NCBI RefSeq assembly: GCF_022049065.2
Contig: NZ_CP095743.1
Coordinates: 3,239,001 to 3,303,000, forward strand
Direction: 5' to 3'
Length of the DNA stretch: 64,000 nt
Source of the DNA: Niallia sp. Man26
Lineage (GTDB): Bacteria; Bacillota; Bacilli; Bacillales; Cytobacillaceae
Under the pieces are notes generated by a model. That model was not told the origin of the DNA. It saw nothing but the letters and a program-made list of their open reading frames with translations, and ran no database searches. Made by a program: the position numbers and the translations under genes. Of this stretch, positions 35,684 to 44,077 are shown piece by piece (within the stretch, counting starts at the first letter, position 1; each line of letters opens with the position of its first letter).

Positions 35684-35712
35684 AAAAGACCACAGATAAG
35701 CTGTGGTCTTTT
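35684..35712. terminator. Bidirectional terminator between HD-GYP gene and adhE
   Basis: A perfect 12-bp stem AAAAGACCACAG/CTGTGGTCTTTT with loop ATAAG. It serves the two converging genes. Confidence 0.92.
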
Positions 35713-35720
35713 GTCTTTAC

Positions 35721-38333
35721 TCATACTCCTTTATACGCTTTTCGATAAATATCGGCCAAGTCTGCAACTAATGGCAGCTTAGGATTTGCTGTTGTACATT
35801 GATCTTCAAAGGCTCGATCTGCCAAATAGTCCACCTTTTCTTCAAAGGCTTTTGCATCAACTCCATTAGCAGCAATGCTCATTGGGATATGGAGCTCTTT
35901 TGCCAAACGGATGACTGCTTTAACAAAGCTGTCTACTCCTTGTTCTGTTGTGTTGGCAGGAAGCCCAAGTATTCTTGCCAATTCAGCATAGCGCTCATCT
36001 GCCTTGAAATGCTCATATTTAGGAAATGCTGTGAATTTTTTTGGTTTTTCCGCATTATAGCGAATAACATGCGGCATTAGTATCGCATTTGAACGGCCAT
36101 GGGCAATGTGGAACTCTGCCCCCAGCTTATGGGCTAGGCTGTGGTTTATTCCTAAAAATGCATTTGCAAACGCCATGCCCGCAATGGTAGAGGCATTATG
36201 AACCTTTTCACGCGCTTCCTCGTCAGATCCGTTGCGATAAGCTCTTGGCAAGTATTCAAAAATTAATTGCACCGCCTTAACAGCCAATCCATCTGTGTAG
36301 TCATTAGCCATATTGGAAACATAAGCCTCTACCGCATGTGTCAGTACATCCATGCCTGTATCTGCTGTAACAGCAGGAGGAACTGTCATTACAAATTGCG
36401 GGTCAACGATGGCAACATCTGGTGTTAACTCATAATCTGCCAGCGGATATTTAATATTATTTTCTTTGTCTGTAATAACGGCAAAGGACGTGACCTCAGA
36501 GCCTGTTCCAGATGTTGTCGGTATCGCTACAAATTTTGATTTGCCTTCAAGACTTGGATACTTGTAAACTCTTTTTCTTATATCAAGGAATTTCTGCTTA
36601 AGTCCGAAGAAATCCTCATCGGGATGTTCATAGAACAGCCACATTCCTTTAGCCGCATCCATCGGTGAACCTCCGCCTAATGCAATGATGCAGTCAGGCT
36701 GGAATTTAGCCATCATTTCCGTTCCTCTGACAACAGTATCTAAAGATGGATCTGGTTCAACATCAGAGAATACTTCGACTTGAACAAGGTCTGATCTTTG
36801 TCTTAAATGATGAAGCACCTTATCCACATAGCCGAATTTGACCATATAGGGGTCTGTTACGATAAAGACACGTGAGATATCCTTCATTTTTTGTAAATAC
36901 TGAACAGCATTTTTTTCAAAATATATCTTTGGCGGAATTTTAAACCACTGCATATTCACATTCCTTTTAGCAAGTTTTTTTACATTCAATAAATGCACAT
37001 CTGTTACATTAGTGGCAACTGAGTTTTTTCCATATGATCCGCATCCCAGCGTTAAGGACGGCATAAACGCATTGTATATATCCCCGATTGCTCCTTGGGA
37101 AGATGGCGCATTGCAGATAATGCGGCATGCCTTCATTCTTAAGGCAAACTCTTTCGTTACATCTTCATCCTCTGAATGAATGACAGCAGAATGCCCTAAT
37201 CCGCCGAACTCAAGCATCTCTTCAGCTCGCTTCAGTCCCTCTTCTGTTGATTCAGCTTTATAGCATGCAAGGACAGGACTTAGTTTTTCTCGGGAAAGAG
37301 GATATGCTGGTCCGACTCCTTCCAGTTCAGCGATTAAAATTTTTGTATCTTTATGAACTTGCACTCCAGCCATTGCTGCAATTTCATAGGCAGGCTTGCC
37401 AACAATATCCGGGTTTACTGCACATGTATTTACATTGATAACTAGGTTTTCTACCTTCTTTTGCTCTTCTGGATTTAAGAAGTGGCAGCCATTTTGGATA
37501 AGCTGACCTTTCACTTCCTCATAAATTTCCTGATCGACGATAACCGCCTGTTCAGATGCACAAATCATTCCATTGTCGAAAGTTTTGGATAAGATTAAAT
37601 CATTGACTGCTCGTTTTACTTTAGCTGTTTTCTCTATATAGCAAGGTACATTCCCAGCTCCAACACCTAAAGCTGGTTTTCCGCAGCTGTATGCGGACTT
37701 AACCATGCCTGGTCCGCCTGTTGCTAATATCATAGAAATTCCTGGATGATTCATTAATGCCTTTGTCGTTTCAATGGATGGTTTTTCAATCCATTGGATG
37801 CAATTTTCAGGTGCACCTGCTTTAACTGCTGCATCCCTTAAAATTTTTGCTGCTTCACTGCTGCAGCCCTGTGCAGATGGGTGGAATGCAAAGACTATCG
37901 GATTGCGTGTCTTAATAGCAATAATGGCTTTAAACATCGTTGTGGAAGTTGGGTTTGTCACAGGTGTGACACCTGCAATAACACCGATTGGGTCAGCAAT
38001 TTCAAAGATTCCGGCCGCATCATCCTCACTGATTATTCCGACCGTTTTGTCATATTTTAAACTGTGATAAATATATTCAGTAGCAAAAATATTTTTCGTA
38101 ATCTTATCCTCATAAATCCCTCTTCCAGTTTCTTCAACTGCAAGCTTTGCCAAGTACATATGCTTATCGAGTCCTGCCAATGCCATTTCCTTGACTATAT
38201 GATCAACCTGAGCCTGATTAAGCTTATAAAATTCATCCAGCGCCTGTTTGCCTTTCTCAGCAATCTCATCAATAATTGCCTGCACATCTGCAGCTTCCTG
38301 CTTTAGCTTTACATCCTTTTCGACAGTTGACAT
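35721..38333 (-). CDS. adhE: Bifunctional acetaldehyde-CoA / alcohol dehydrogenase
   Basis: Reduces acetyl-CoA to acetaldehyde and then ethanol, regenerating two NAD in fermentation. 870 residues. The N-terminal CoA-acylating aldehyde dehydrogenase half (about 1-440) has the catalytic Cys in DNGMICASEQAVIV. The C-terminal Fe-dependent alcohol dehydrogenase half (about 455-870) has GGGSPMDAAKGMW, PTTSGTGSEVT, and the iron site in HSLAHKLGAEFHIAHGRSN. A perfect Rex operator lies 46 bases before the start, so expression should rise when NADH is high and oxygen is low. GGAGGG precedes the ATG. The enzyme implies that the organism can ferment. Confidence 0.97.
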   Translation of the reverse strand: MSTVEKDVKLKQEAADVQAIIDEIAEKGKQALDEFYKLNQAQVDHIVKEMALAGLDKHMYLAKLAVEETGRGIYEDKITKNIFATEYIYHSLKYDKTVGIISEDDAAGIFEIADPIGVIAGVTPVTNPTSTTMFKAIIAIKTRNPIVFAFHPSAQGCSSEAAKILRDAAVKAGAPENCIQWIEKPSIETTKALMNHPGISMILATGGPGMVKSAYSCGKPALGVGAGNVPCYIEKTAKVKRAVNDLILSKTFDNGMICASEQAVIVDQEIYEEVKGQLIQNGCHFLNPEEQKKVENLVINVNTCAVNPDIVGKPAYEIAAMAGVQVHKDTKILIAELEGVGPAYPLSREKLSPVLACYKAESTEEGLKRAEEMLEFGGLGHSAVIHSEDEDVTKEFALRMKACRIICNAPSSQGAIGDIYNAFMPSLTLGCGSYGKNSVATNVTDVHLLNVKKLAKRNVNMQWFKIPPKIYFEKNAVQYLQKMKDISRVFIVTDPYMVKFGYVDKVLHHLRQRSDLVQVEVFSDVEPDPSLDTVVRGTEMMAKFQPDCIIALGGGSPMDAAKGMWLFYEHPDEDFFGLKQKFLDIRKRVYKYPSLEGKSKFVAIPTTSGTGSEVTSFAVITDKENNIKYPLADYELTPDVAIVDPQFVMTVPPAVTADTGMDVLTHAVEAYVSNMANDYTDGLAVKAVQLIFEYLPRAYRNGSDEEAREKVHNASTIAGMAFANAFLGINHSLAHKLGAEFHIAHGRSNAILMPHVIRYNAEKPKKFTAFPKYEHFKADERYAELARILGLPANTTEQGVDSFVKAVIRLAKELHIPMSIAANGVDAKAFEEKVDYLADRAFEDQCTTANPKLPLVADLADIYRKAYKGV

Positions 38334-38370
38334 CTTTTAATCCCTCCAGAATTTTTCCTTTTTCGAAACA

Positions 38371-38396
38371 AATATAGTTTGTGAATAATTTCACAA
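38371..38396 (-). promoter_or_regulatory. Rex operator and -10 box of adhE
   Basis: TTGTGAA-TAAT-TTCACAA at 38379-38396 is a perfect 18-bp palindrome equal to the Bacillus/Staphylococcus Rex consensus. A TATATT -10 box follows on the minus strand (38376-38371), so Rex would cover the -35/-10 spacer. Transcription would begin near 38363. Confidence 0.85.
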
Positions 38397-38403
38397 GTTA
38401 ACT

Positions 38404-38446
38404 TTAAAAGAAAAACCGAATTGTCAGCTTTATGACCCGGTTTATC
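38404..38446 (-). terminator. Orphan terminator-like hairpin upstream of adhE
   Basis: On the minus strand AAACCG pairs with CGGTTT around an inner GTCA/TGAC pair with an asymmetric bulge, followed by TTTTTCTTTT. It stands upstream of the Rex site. No annotated gene on the minus strand precedes it. Confidence 0.5.
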
Positions 38447-38601
38447 TTTTAAAGGATAACCACAAAGAATTTGGATATTTATCCCTTTAGAACCAATAAT
38501 TTTTACTTACAAGCATATCTTAATCACTTTCCAATCAAACTGCAATAGGTTCTCTTCGATTTGTTCATCATTTCACAAACTTGTTCACCTATTGTTCACA
38601 A

Positions 38602-38644
38602 TTGCATATTTTTTAAATTTCTCTTATACTTATCGAGTGATAAA
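38602..38644 (+). promoter_or_regulatory. Promoter of the tetR gene with overlapping TetR-type operator
   Basis: TTGCAT (38602-38607), 17 bases, TATACT (38625-38630). At 38629-38644 the sequence CTTATC-GAGT-GATAAA repeats the CTTATC-N4-GATAAG palindrome found twice before the transporter gene, so the regulator probably represses itself. Confidence 0.72.
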
Positions 38645-38675
38645 TCATTTTATTGGGTAATAGAAAGGAAACAAA

Positions 38676-39302
38676 ATGAAAAGGGATCACGAAGAGCTGC
38701 AGTCACAGACAATGGATACACATCATTTGATTATTAAGGCAGCGACTACCTTATTTATGGAGCTTGGTTATCGTGCTGTAAGCACAAGGAAAATTGCAGC
38801 AGCCTGTGGCATTACTCAGCCTGCTTTATACCATCACTTCCAAAATAAACAAGAGATTTACATTGAGGTTCTGAAAGCTTCCATTCTTCAGACAGAAAAC
38901 TATCTTTACAAAATAGCCGCCGATTATCCAGATATTAAGCAGCGCATCTTTCATCTAGCCAGCTATTTCATGCAGAATTACGAAGAAGATTTAATGCAAA
39001 TGTTTCATGATCTTCATCATGAAATGCCGGAAGATGTCAAAAAAACCATTAACTCCCATTGGCAAAAAGGCTTTCTTGCACCTATTATGAGAATGTTTGA
39101 GGAAGCTGTCGCTAATAAGGAAATTGGATCATTTGAAAAGATAGACAGCAGCAGCTTTGAAGTATCTCTTCTATTATTGAATATGATAAAGTCTGCTCTT
39201 TTGCCTGAATATATGAAACGCTTATCAGAGACTGAGCAAAAAGCTATCATAGATAAAAAAGCTAAGCTCATTGTCCAAATATTTTTAAGCGGTATTGCTT
39301 AA
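38676..39302 (+). CDS. TetR/AcrR family transcriptional regulator
   Basis: A 208-residue protein with the TetR DNA-binding domain at about residues 14-60 (TTLFMELGYRAVSTRKIAAACGITQPALYHHFQNKQEIY, partially quoted as ISTRK-type core STRKIAAACGITQPALYHHF). The C-terminal ligand-binding domain is family-specific and gives no hint of its inducer. It is followed by a terminator and then by an MMPL transporter gene with two copies of the same operator, so it most likely controls this exporter. Confidence 0.93.
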   Translation: MKRDHEELQSQTMDTHHLIIKAATTLFMELGYRAVSTRKIAAACGITQPALYHHFQNKQEIYIEVLKASILQTENYLYKIAADYPDIKQRIFHLASYFMQNYEEDLMQMFHDLHHEMPEDVKKTINSHWQKGFLAPIMRMFEEAVANKEIGSFEKIDSSSFEVSLLLLNMIKSALLPEYMKRLSETEQKAIIDKKAKLIVQIFLSGIA

Positions 39303-39310
39303 CCCTATAT

Positions 39311-39356
39311 TCATTGCTGTTTCTTATTCTAACAAGAGCAGCATTATATTTTTTTG
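39311..39356 (+). terminator. Terminator of the tetR gene
   Basis: GCTG/CAGC and TCTT/AAGA pairs form an imperfect stem at about 39317-39341, followed by seven T residues. The stem is moderate and may allow read-through into the transporter gene. Confidence 0.6.
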
Positions 39357-39361
39357 ATTCC

Positions 39362-39411
39362 CTTATCAGTTGATAAGCTATTATTTTTCTTCCAGCTTAT
39401 CAATTGATAAG
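39362..39411 (+). promoter_or_regulatory. Two TetR-type operators before the MMPL transporter gene
   Basis: CTTATC-AGTT-GATAAG at 39362-39377 and CTTATC-AATT-GATAAG at 39396-39411; the second is a perfect 16-bp palindrome. They are 34 bp apart. A possible -10 (TATTAT, 39379-39384) lies between them, with TTGATT 19 bases upstream as a poor -35. Binding at both should block transcription. Confidence 0.8.
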
Positions 39412-39447
39412 TTCATCATAATAACAATGATAAAGGAGCTAGAAAAA

Positions 39448-41682
39448 GTGAAAAATTTTATCCCTACCGTTTTCCGATTTGTTTCAGGGAAAAAAGGAAG
39501 ATGGATTACACTGTTTGCCTGGATCTGTCTTGTCCTTGTCCTAAGCTTAACACTGCCGCAAGCAAGCTCACAAAAAAATGAGAATGCTGCAAACTTGCCT
39601 GAAGATTCACCTTCTCAAGAAGCAGAAGCTATTATTAATAAAGAATTTCCAAATGAACAAGGAACACCGGCCCTGATTACCTTTCATCGAGATACCGGCC
39701 TCTCAAATGATGATTTAACGCAAATTCAAGAGCTGGCAGGTAAATTAACGGAGGAACCGGTTGTCCACCAGCAAAGTGTTATCCCACTTCACCAGCTGCC
39801 GATTGAAGCAGTTCAGCAGCAAGTATCAGAGGATGAAACAACCATTGTCCTTCCCGTATTGTTCGAGAAGTCTACAACAACAGCAGAGCTGGAAAAAAGT
39901 CTGGAAGAGCTACAAACTGCAGCGTCTGACATTTTCAGCACAGATCCTTTTAAAGCAGATATAAATGATGAAGATACACTGTCTGCCAGAACTACAGGTC
40001 CTGTGGGGATTGCTGTTGATGCAGCCGCACTATTCAGCCAAGGCGACTTGTCCTTGCTGATTGGTACAGTCGTTATTGTGCTTATTTGTCTTTTAGTTAT
40101 CTATCGTTCTCCGATATTAGCAATCATCCCGCTGATTGGAGTTGGGATAGCTTATTTAGTAATTAGTCCTGTATTAGGCGGAATGGGCAAAGCTGGCTGG
40201 ATTGAATTCGATTCACAAAGCATCGCAATCATGACGGTTCTTCTCTTTGGTGCTGGAACTGATTATTGCTTGTTCCTCATAAGCAAATACCGAAGCTTGC
40301 TAAAAGTGGAAACGAAGAAGGAAATCGCCATGGCAAATGCCCTGCGCCGTTCAGGTGGAGCAGTTGCAATGAGCGGATTGACCGTTGTGTTCTCCCTGAT
40401 TATTCTTTTGCTCGCAGAATATGGTTCGATACAGCGCTTTGCTGTGCCTTTCAGTCTTTCCATTTTAATCATGATGGTCGCAAGCTTAACACTTGTGCCA
40501 GCAATTTTGGCTATTTTCGGAAGAGTTTCTTTCTTCCCATTCATGCCTAAAACACCAGAGATGGAAAAAGCAAAACCAGTAAAGAAGAAGAAAAAGTCTC
40601 GTTCTCTTGGCGAATTCATCGGCAAAATTGCTGTAAATCATCCATGGAAAGTAACCATTATTACAACAGTATTTTTAGGTGTTTTTGCTTTACTGTCATT
40701 AAAGATGGAATCCACTTATGACACATTATCCTCTTTCCCTGACGATATGCCATCAAGGGAAGGATTCACGATTATTTCTGAGCATTTCTCAGCTGGTGAA
40801 CTAGCTCCTGCAGAGGTTGTTGTCCAAACAGAAGGTAGTGATATTCCTGTTGAAGATGTATTAAATGACCTTCCATTTGTTGCAAATGTTTCAGAAGGAG
40901 AACAAGCAAAAAATGATTCGGGCTTGTTTAAATACTCTGTTGAATTAAACACAAACCCTTATTCTAATGAAGCAATGGAAGAGCTCCCTGACTTGCGTGC
41001 AGCGGTTGAAAAAACTCTTGCTGACAATGGCATCACTGAAAGCAGTGAGAAAGTCTGGATTGGGGGCATAACAGCAGAACAGCTTGATACGAAGGAAACG
41101 ACTGACAGTGATGCACGTCTTGTCATTCCAGTAATTGTTGCTATGATTGCCGTCCTTCTGCTTGCCTACTTACGTTCAATCACTGCTACAATCTATTTAA
41201 TTGCAACAGTGCTGTTGTCTTATTTCAGCGCATTAGGCTTAGGTTGGGTTATTCTTCACTACGGTTTTGGAGTAGAGGCAATCCAAGGACTTATTCCGCT
41301 TTACGCCTTTGTCTTTATTGTGGCACTCGGGGAAGATTATAATATTTTCATGATTTCGAGCATTTGGAAGAAAAGTAAAGAAATGCCTCTTAGCCAGGCG
41401 ATTAAAGAAGGGGTTGCAGAATCCGGCGGAGTCATTACTTCAGCAGGGGTTATCTTAGCCGCAACCTTTATGGTCTTAACAACATTGTCAATTCAAATAT
41501 TGGTTCATTTCGGAACAATCACAGCTATTGGCGTGCTTCTCGACACGTTTGTAGTTCGTCCATTTTTAGTTCCTAGCATCACTGCACTATGCAAAAAAGC
41601 TGCCTTCTGGCCAGCAACGAAACATTTGCACGAAAGCAATGAGCAAGAGTTAGAAAAGCAGAACAAAAATCAAACAGTCTAA
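39448..41682 (+). CDS. MMPL-family RND transporter (YdgH/YdfJ-like)
   Basis: A 744-residue membrane protein with the MMPL arrangement: one N-terminal segment (GRWITLFAWICLVLVLSLTL), a large extracellular loop, five segments (about 215-385) and a second similar half. GAGTDYCLFLISKYR and GEDYNIFMISSIWKK are the paired proton-relay-type motifs of the family. It probably exports hydrophobic drugs or lipids using the proton gradient. I chose the GTG at 39448 because AAAGGAG is nine bases upstream; upstream codons run through the operator. Paired with the TetR regulator upstream. Confidence 0.9.
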   Translation: MKNFIPTVFRFVSGKKGRWITLFAWICLVLVLSLTLPQASSQKNENAANLPEDSPSQEAEAIINKEFPNEQGTPALITFHRDTGLSNDDLTQIQELAGKLTEEPVVHQQSVIPLHQLPIEAVQQQVSEDETTIVLPVLFEKSTTTAELEKSLEELQTAASDIFSTDPFKADINDEDTLSARTTGPVGIAVDAAALFSQGDLSLLIGTVVIVLICLLVIYRSPILAIIPLIGVGIAYLVISPVLGGMGKAGWIEFDSQSIAIMTVLLFGAGTDYCLFLISKYRSLLKVETKKEIAMANALRRSGGAVAMSGLTVVFSLIILLLAEYGSIQRFAVPFSLSILIMMVASLTLVPAILAIFGRVSFFPFMPKTPEMEKAKPVKKKKKSRSLGEFIGKIAVNHPWKVTIITTVFLGVFALLSLKMESTYDTLSSFPDDMPSREGFTIISEHFSAGELAPAEVVVQTEGSDIPVEDVLNDLPFVANVSEGEQAKNDSGLFKYSVELNTNPYSNEAMEELPDLRAAVEKTLADNGITESSEKVWIGGITAEQLDTKETTDSDARLVIPVIVAMIAVLLLAYLRSITATIYLIATVLLSYFSALGLGWVILHYGFGVEAIQGLIPLYAFVFIVALGEDYNIFMISSIWKKSKEMPLSQAIKEGVAESGGVITSAGVILAATFMVLTTLSIQILVHFGTITAIGVLLDTFVVRPFLVPSITALCKKAAFWPATKHLHESNEQELEKQNKNQTV

Positions 41683-41695
41683 GATTAATAATAGA

Positions 41696-41728
41696 AGAGA
41701 CCTAGTAGAAGCAATCTACTAGGTCTCT
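41696..41728. terminator. Bidirectional terminator between MMPL transporter and nucleotidase genes
   Basis: A perfect 14-bp stem (41696-41709 with 41715-41728) with loop AGCAA and T residues beyond, shared by two converging genes. Confidence 0.92.
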
Positions 41729-41740
41729 TTTTATCACTCT

Positions 41741-43810
41741 TTAAGCATGTCTTACTTTTCTATAAACCAGTACTCCAATACCAACCACAAACAGCAGTCC
41801 ACCGACTAACAGCATCGTATAATTGTTTGTAGCAGTATTCGGAAGTGCATTTCCAGCTGTATTTCCAGACGTTGCTTTATCGTCTGACGTTTTGTCTGGA
41901 GTTACATTTTGGTTTTGATCATTGTCAGAACCTGGTGCTGCTCCATTGTCTGCACTGTCATCAGTCTTGCCATCATCTTTTGCTGGAATGTCATCACCAT
42001 TATCGCTATTGTCGTCTGTAACTGGAGTCTCTGAACCATTATCATCATCTGAATTATCATCACCATCGTTAACTGGTGTTTCTGGTCCATTGTCATCGTC
42101 TTGATTACCGTCGTCTTCATCAACCGGTGTTTCTGGTTCCACTGCTTTTCCTAGTGTATCAATGATACGTCCTTCCAATTGAGGATCTACTTCTCCATTT
42201 AAGTTATCAACCATATAATCGCGTAGCTGCTCCCAATCGATTGCACCCATATCTTGAACTCGGCCTTCTTGATAGGCTTTAGCAAATACTTCATAACCAT
42301 CTCCGCCTTTTGCGGTAAAGTTGTTTGTAGTTACTAAGTACGTTTGGTCTGCCTTAATGTCTTCATACTGTTCATTTACTTTTACTTGCATCGAAACTAC
42401 GCGAGAACCAGCTTCTTTTGTGCTGTCATACGTAAATTTCATTCCAGATACATGGAGGAATCCGCCGCTTTCCGCTGGCGCTAAACGCACACTATATTCT
42501 AAAATTTGTTTAATTTCCTCACCTGTCAGCTGGACAAATGCAGGATCGTTCCCAAATGGCAATACGGCAATAACTTCGCCTGTAGTAATAGGTCCTTCAT
42601 CAATTGCAGCGCGGATTCCGCCCCCATTTTGCATGGCAATGACAACATTTTCATTTTTTTCTTTCGCTTTTGCAAGCATAGCATCTGTTACAAGATTTCC
42701 AAGTTCTGTTTCATTTGCCCGCACACTAACTTCACTGTCTGTTAAACGTGGGTTTAATAAAGGTTTTTTGGCAACTGCCCCTGTTTCTTGATTTGTTAAA
42801 CTATCAATTTCCGCTTTATATGGCGCCAGTACAGCTGCCGCTTCTGCATCTGCTGCTTTTGATGCAACATCAATTAATTGACCAGCTTGACCGACAACTA
42901 CCCCATTTTCATCAAAGTCTACCTTTAATTCTCCCAGCAATGTTGAATACTGGTATGCTTGTACAATTACAGTTGGATCCTTTGCAGCACCAGCTTCATC
43001 CGCTGTAATAACTACAGGCTCATTCAATTGTGTATGAGAATGTCCACCCACAATAACGTCAATTCCATCAACATATTTAGCTAATTGTAAGTCATTGCCC
43101 ATTTCTGGATTACTGTCATAACCAATATGTGTTACAGCAATAATTTTATTAATTCCCTTACTTTCAAATGCTGCAACTGCTTCTTTTGCTTTCTCTATAT
43201 AGTTTTGGAATTTCACATTAACAGGACTGGAAATATTCGCTGTGTCCTCTGTTGTTAATCCAAAGATACCAACTTTTTCTCCATTTACTTCTTTAATCAT
43301 ACCGTTATAAACAATTCCATCTTCCGGAGATTCTGTATAAGAATTATTTGTTTTGCTTGCCATATACGCATCACCAGAGAAATCTACGTTAGCACTTAAA
43401 AAAGGAAAATTTGCTTTTGAAACAAATTCAGATAAGGACTTATGGCCATTTTCCCCTGAACCTAAGTCAAATTCATGATTTCCAAAAATCATTGCATCAA
43501 TATCCATTAAATTTAGTAGTGCTAAATCTGCTTGGCCTTTAAACTGATTGAAATATAATGTTCCTGAAAAAACATCTCCTGCGTTAAATAGTAGTGCATT
43601 TGGATCTGCAGCTCGAACCTCTTTAATTGCCGTAACCATATTTGGCATAAGGTCTGCGTGTGCATGTGTATCATTCATATGCATAATCGTTAAGGAATAA
43701 TTATCATTTGATTCAGCAGCATATGTACTTGTTGGTAGAATTATAGATACCAATAATGCTAATGTTGAAAAAATACTTGCCAGTACAGCCATTTGATTCC
43801 TATCTTTCAT
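41741..43810 (-). CDS. Cell-wall-anchored 5'-nucleotidase / 2',3'-cyclic phosphodiesterase (YfkN/YhcR type)
   Basis: A 689-residue secreted protein. Signal peptide at about 1-31, ending TSTYAAES. The metallophosphatase domain (about 36-290) has IMHMNDTHAHAD, NAGDVFSG, FGNHEFDLG and GGHSHTQ. The 5'-nucleotidase C-terminal domain (about 330-510) has VAMQNGGGIRA. An Asp/Asn-rich spacer contains three (P/S)ETPV repeats. The end is a sortase signal: LPNTA, hydrophobic VGGLLFVVGIGVLVY and basic RKVRHA. The protein releases phosphate from extracellular nucleotides. The ATG at 43810 follows AAAGGAGG. A PhoP box upstream suggests induction by phosphate starvation. Confidence 0.93.
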   Translation of the reverse strand: MKDRNQMAVLASIFSTLALLVSIILPTSTYAAESNDNYSLTIMHMNDTHAHADLMPNMVTAIKEVRAADPNALLFNAGDVFSGTLYFNQFKGQADLALLNLMDIDAMIFGNHEFDLGSGENGHKSLSEFVSKANFPFLSANVDFSGDAYMASKTNNSYTESPEDGIVYNGMIKEVNGEKVGIFGLTTEDTANISSPVNVKFQNYIEKAKEAVAAFESKGINKIIAVTHIGYDSNPEMGNDLQLAKYVDGIDVIVGGHSHTQLNEPVVITADEAGAAKDPTVIVQAYQYSTLLGELKVDFDENGVVVGQAGQLIDVASKAADAEAAAVLAPYKAEIDSLTNQETGAVAKKPLLNPRLTDSEVSVRANETELGNLVTDAMLAKAKEKNENVVIAMQNGGGIRAAIDEGPITTGEVIAVLPFGNDPAFVQLTGEEIKQILEYSVRLAPAESGGFLHVSGMKFTYDSTKEAGSRVVSMQVKVNEQYEDIKADQTYLVTTNNFTAKGGDGYEVFAKAYQEGRVQDMGAIDWEQLRDYMVDNLNGEVDPQLEGRIIDTLGKAVEPETPVDEDDGNQDDDNGPETPVNDGDDNSDDDNGSETPVTDDNSDNGDDIPAKDDGKTDDSADNGAAPGSDNDQNQNVTPDKTSDDKATSGNTAGNALPNTATNNYTMLLVGGLLFVVGIGVLVYRKVRHA

Positions 43811-43879
43811 TCTAAAATTTCCTCCTTTTTTTATCGTTAACACGACATTTATCGCATATTTTGTCAACGATTCTCCTAT

Positions 43880-43922
43880 ATTGTAGATATACTGTATTAA
43901 CCTGTTGTTAAAAGTTTGTGAA
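43880..43922 (-). promoter_or_regulatory. PhoP-box promoter of the nucleotidase gene
   Basis: On the minus strand four hexamers repeat every 11 bp: TTCACA (43922-43917), TTAACA (43911-43906), TTAATA (43900-43895) and TATCTA (43889-43884). The first three fit the PhoP consensus TT(A/C/T)A(C/T)A. A TACAAT -10 box (43885-43880) overlaps the last repeat, and there is no good -35, as expected for a PhoP-activated promoter. The start would be near 43873. Confidence 0.72.
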
Positions 43923-44077
43923 ACTACGTAAATCTACAATATCCTTTCAAATATTCTCTATAATACGACCTTTTTCCTCCCTTATATTCTATTAATTAAA
44001 TATGTTAATATAAATGAATGACTAAAATTGTTTTGCCAAAATAGCCAATCGTGATAGCTTAGGAGTGTATAAAAATC

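Noticed and set aside
41922..42104. Ser/Leu/Pro-rich plus-strand frame opposite the nucleotidase tail
   Set aside because: Low-complexity mirror image of the Asp-rich repeat region, not a gene.
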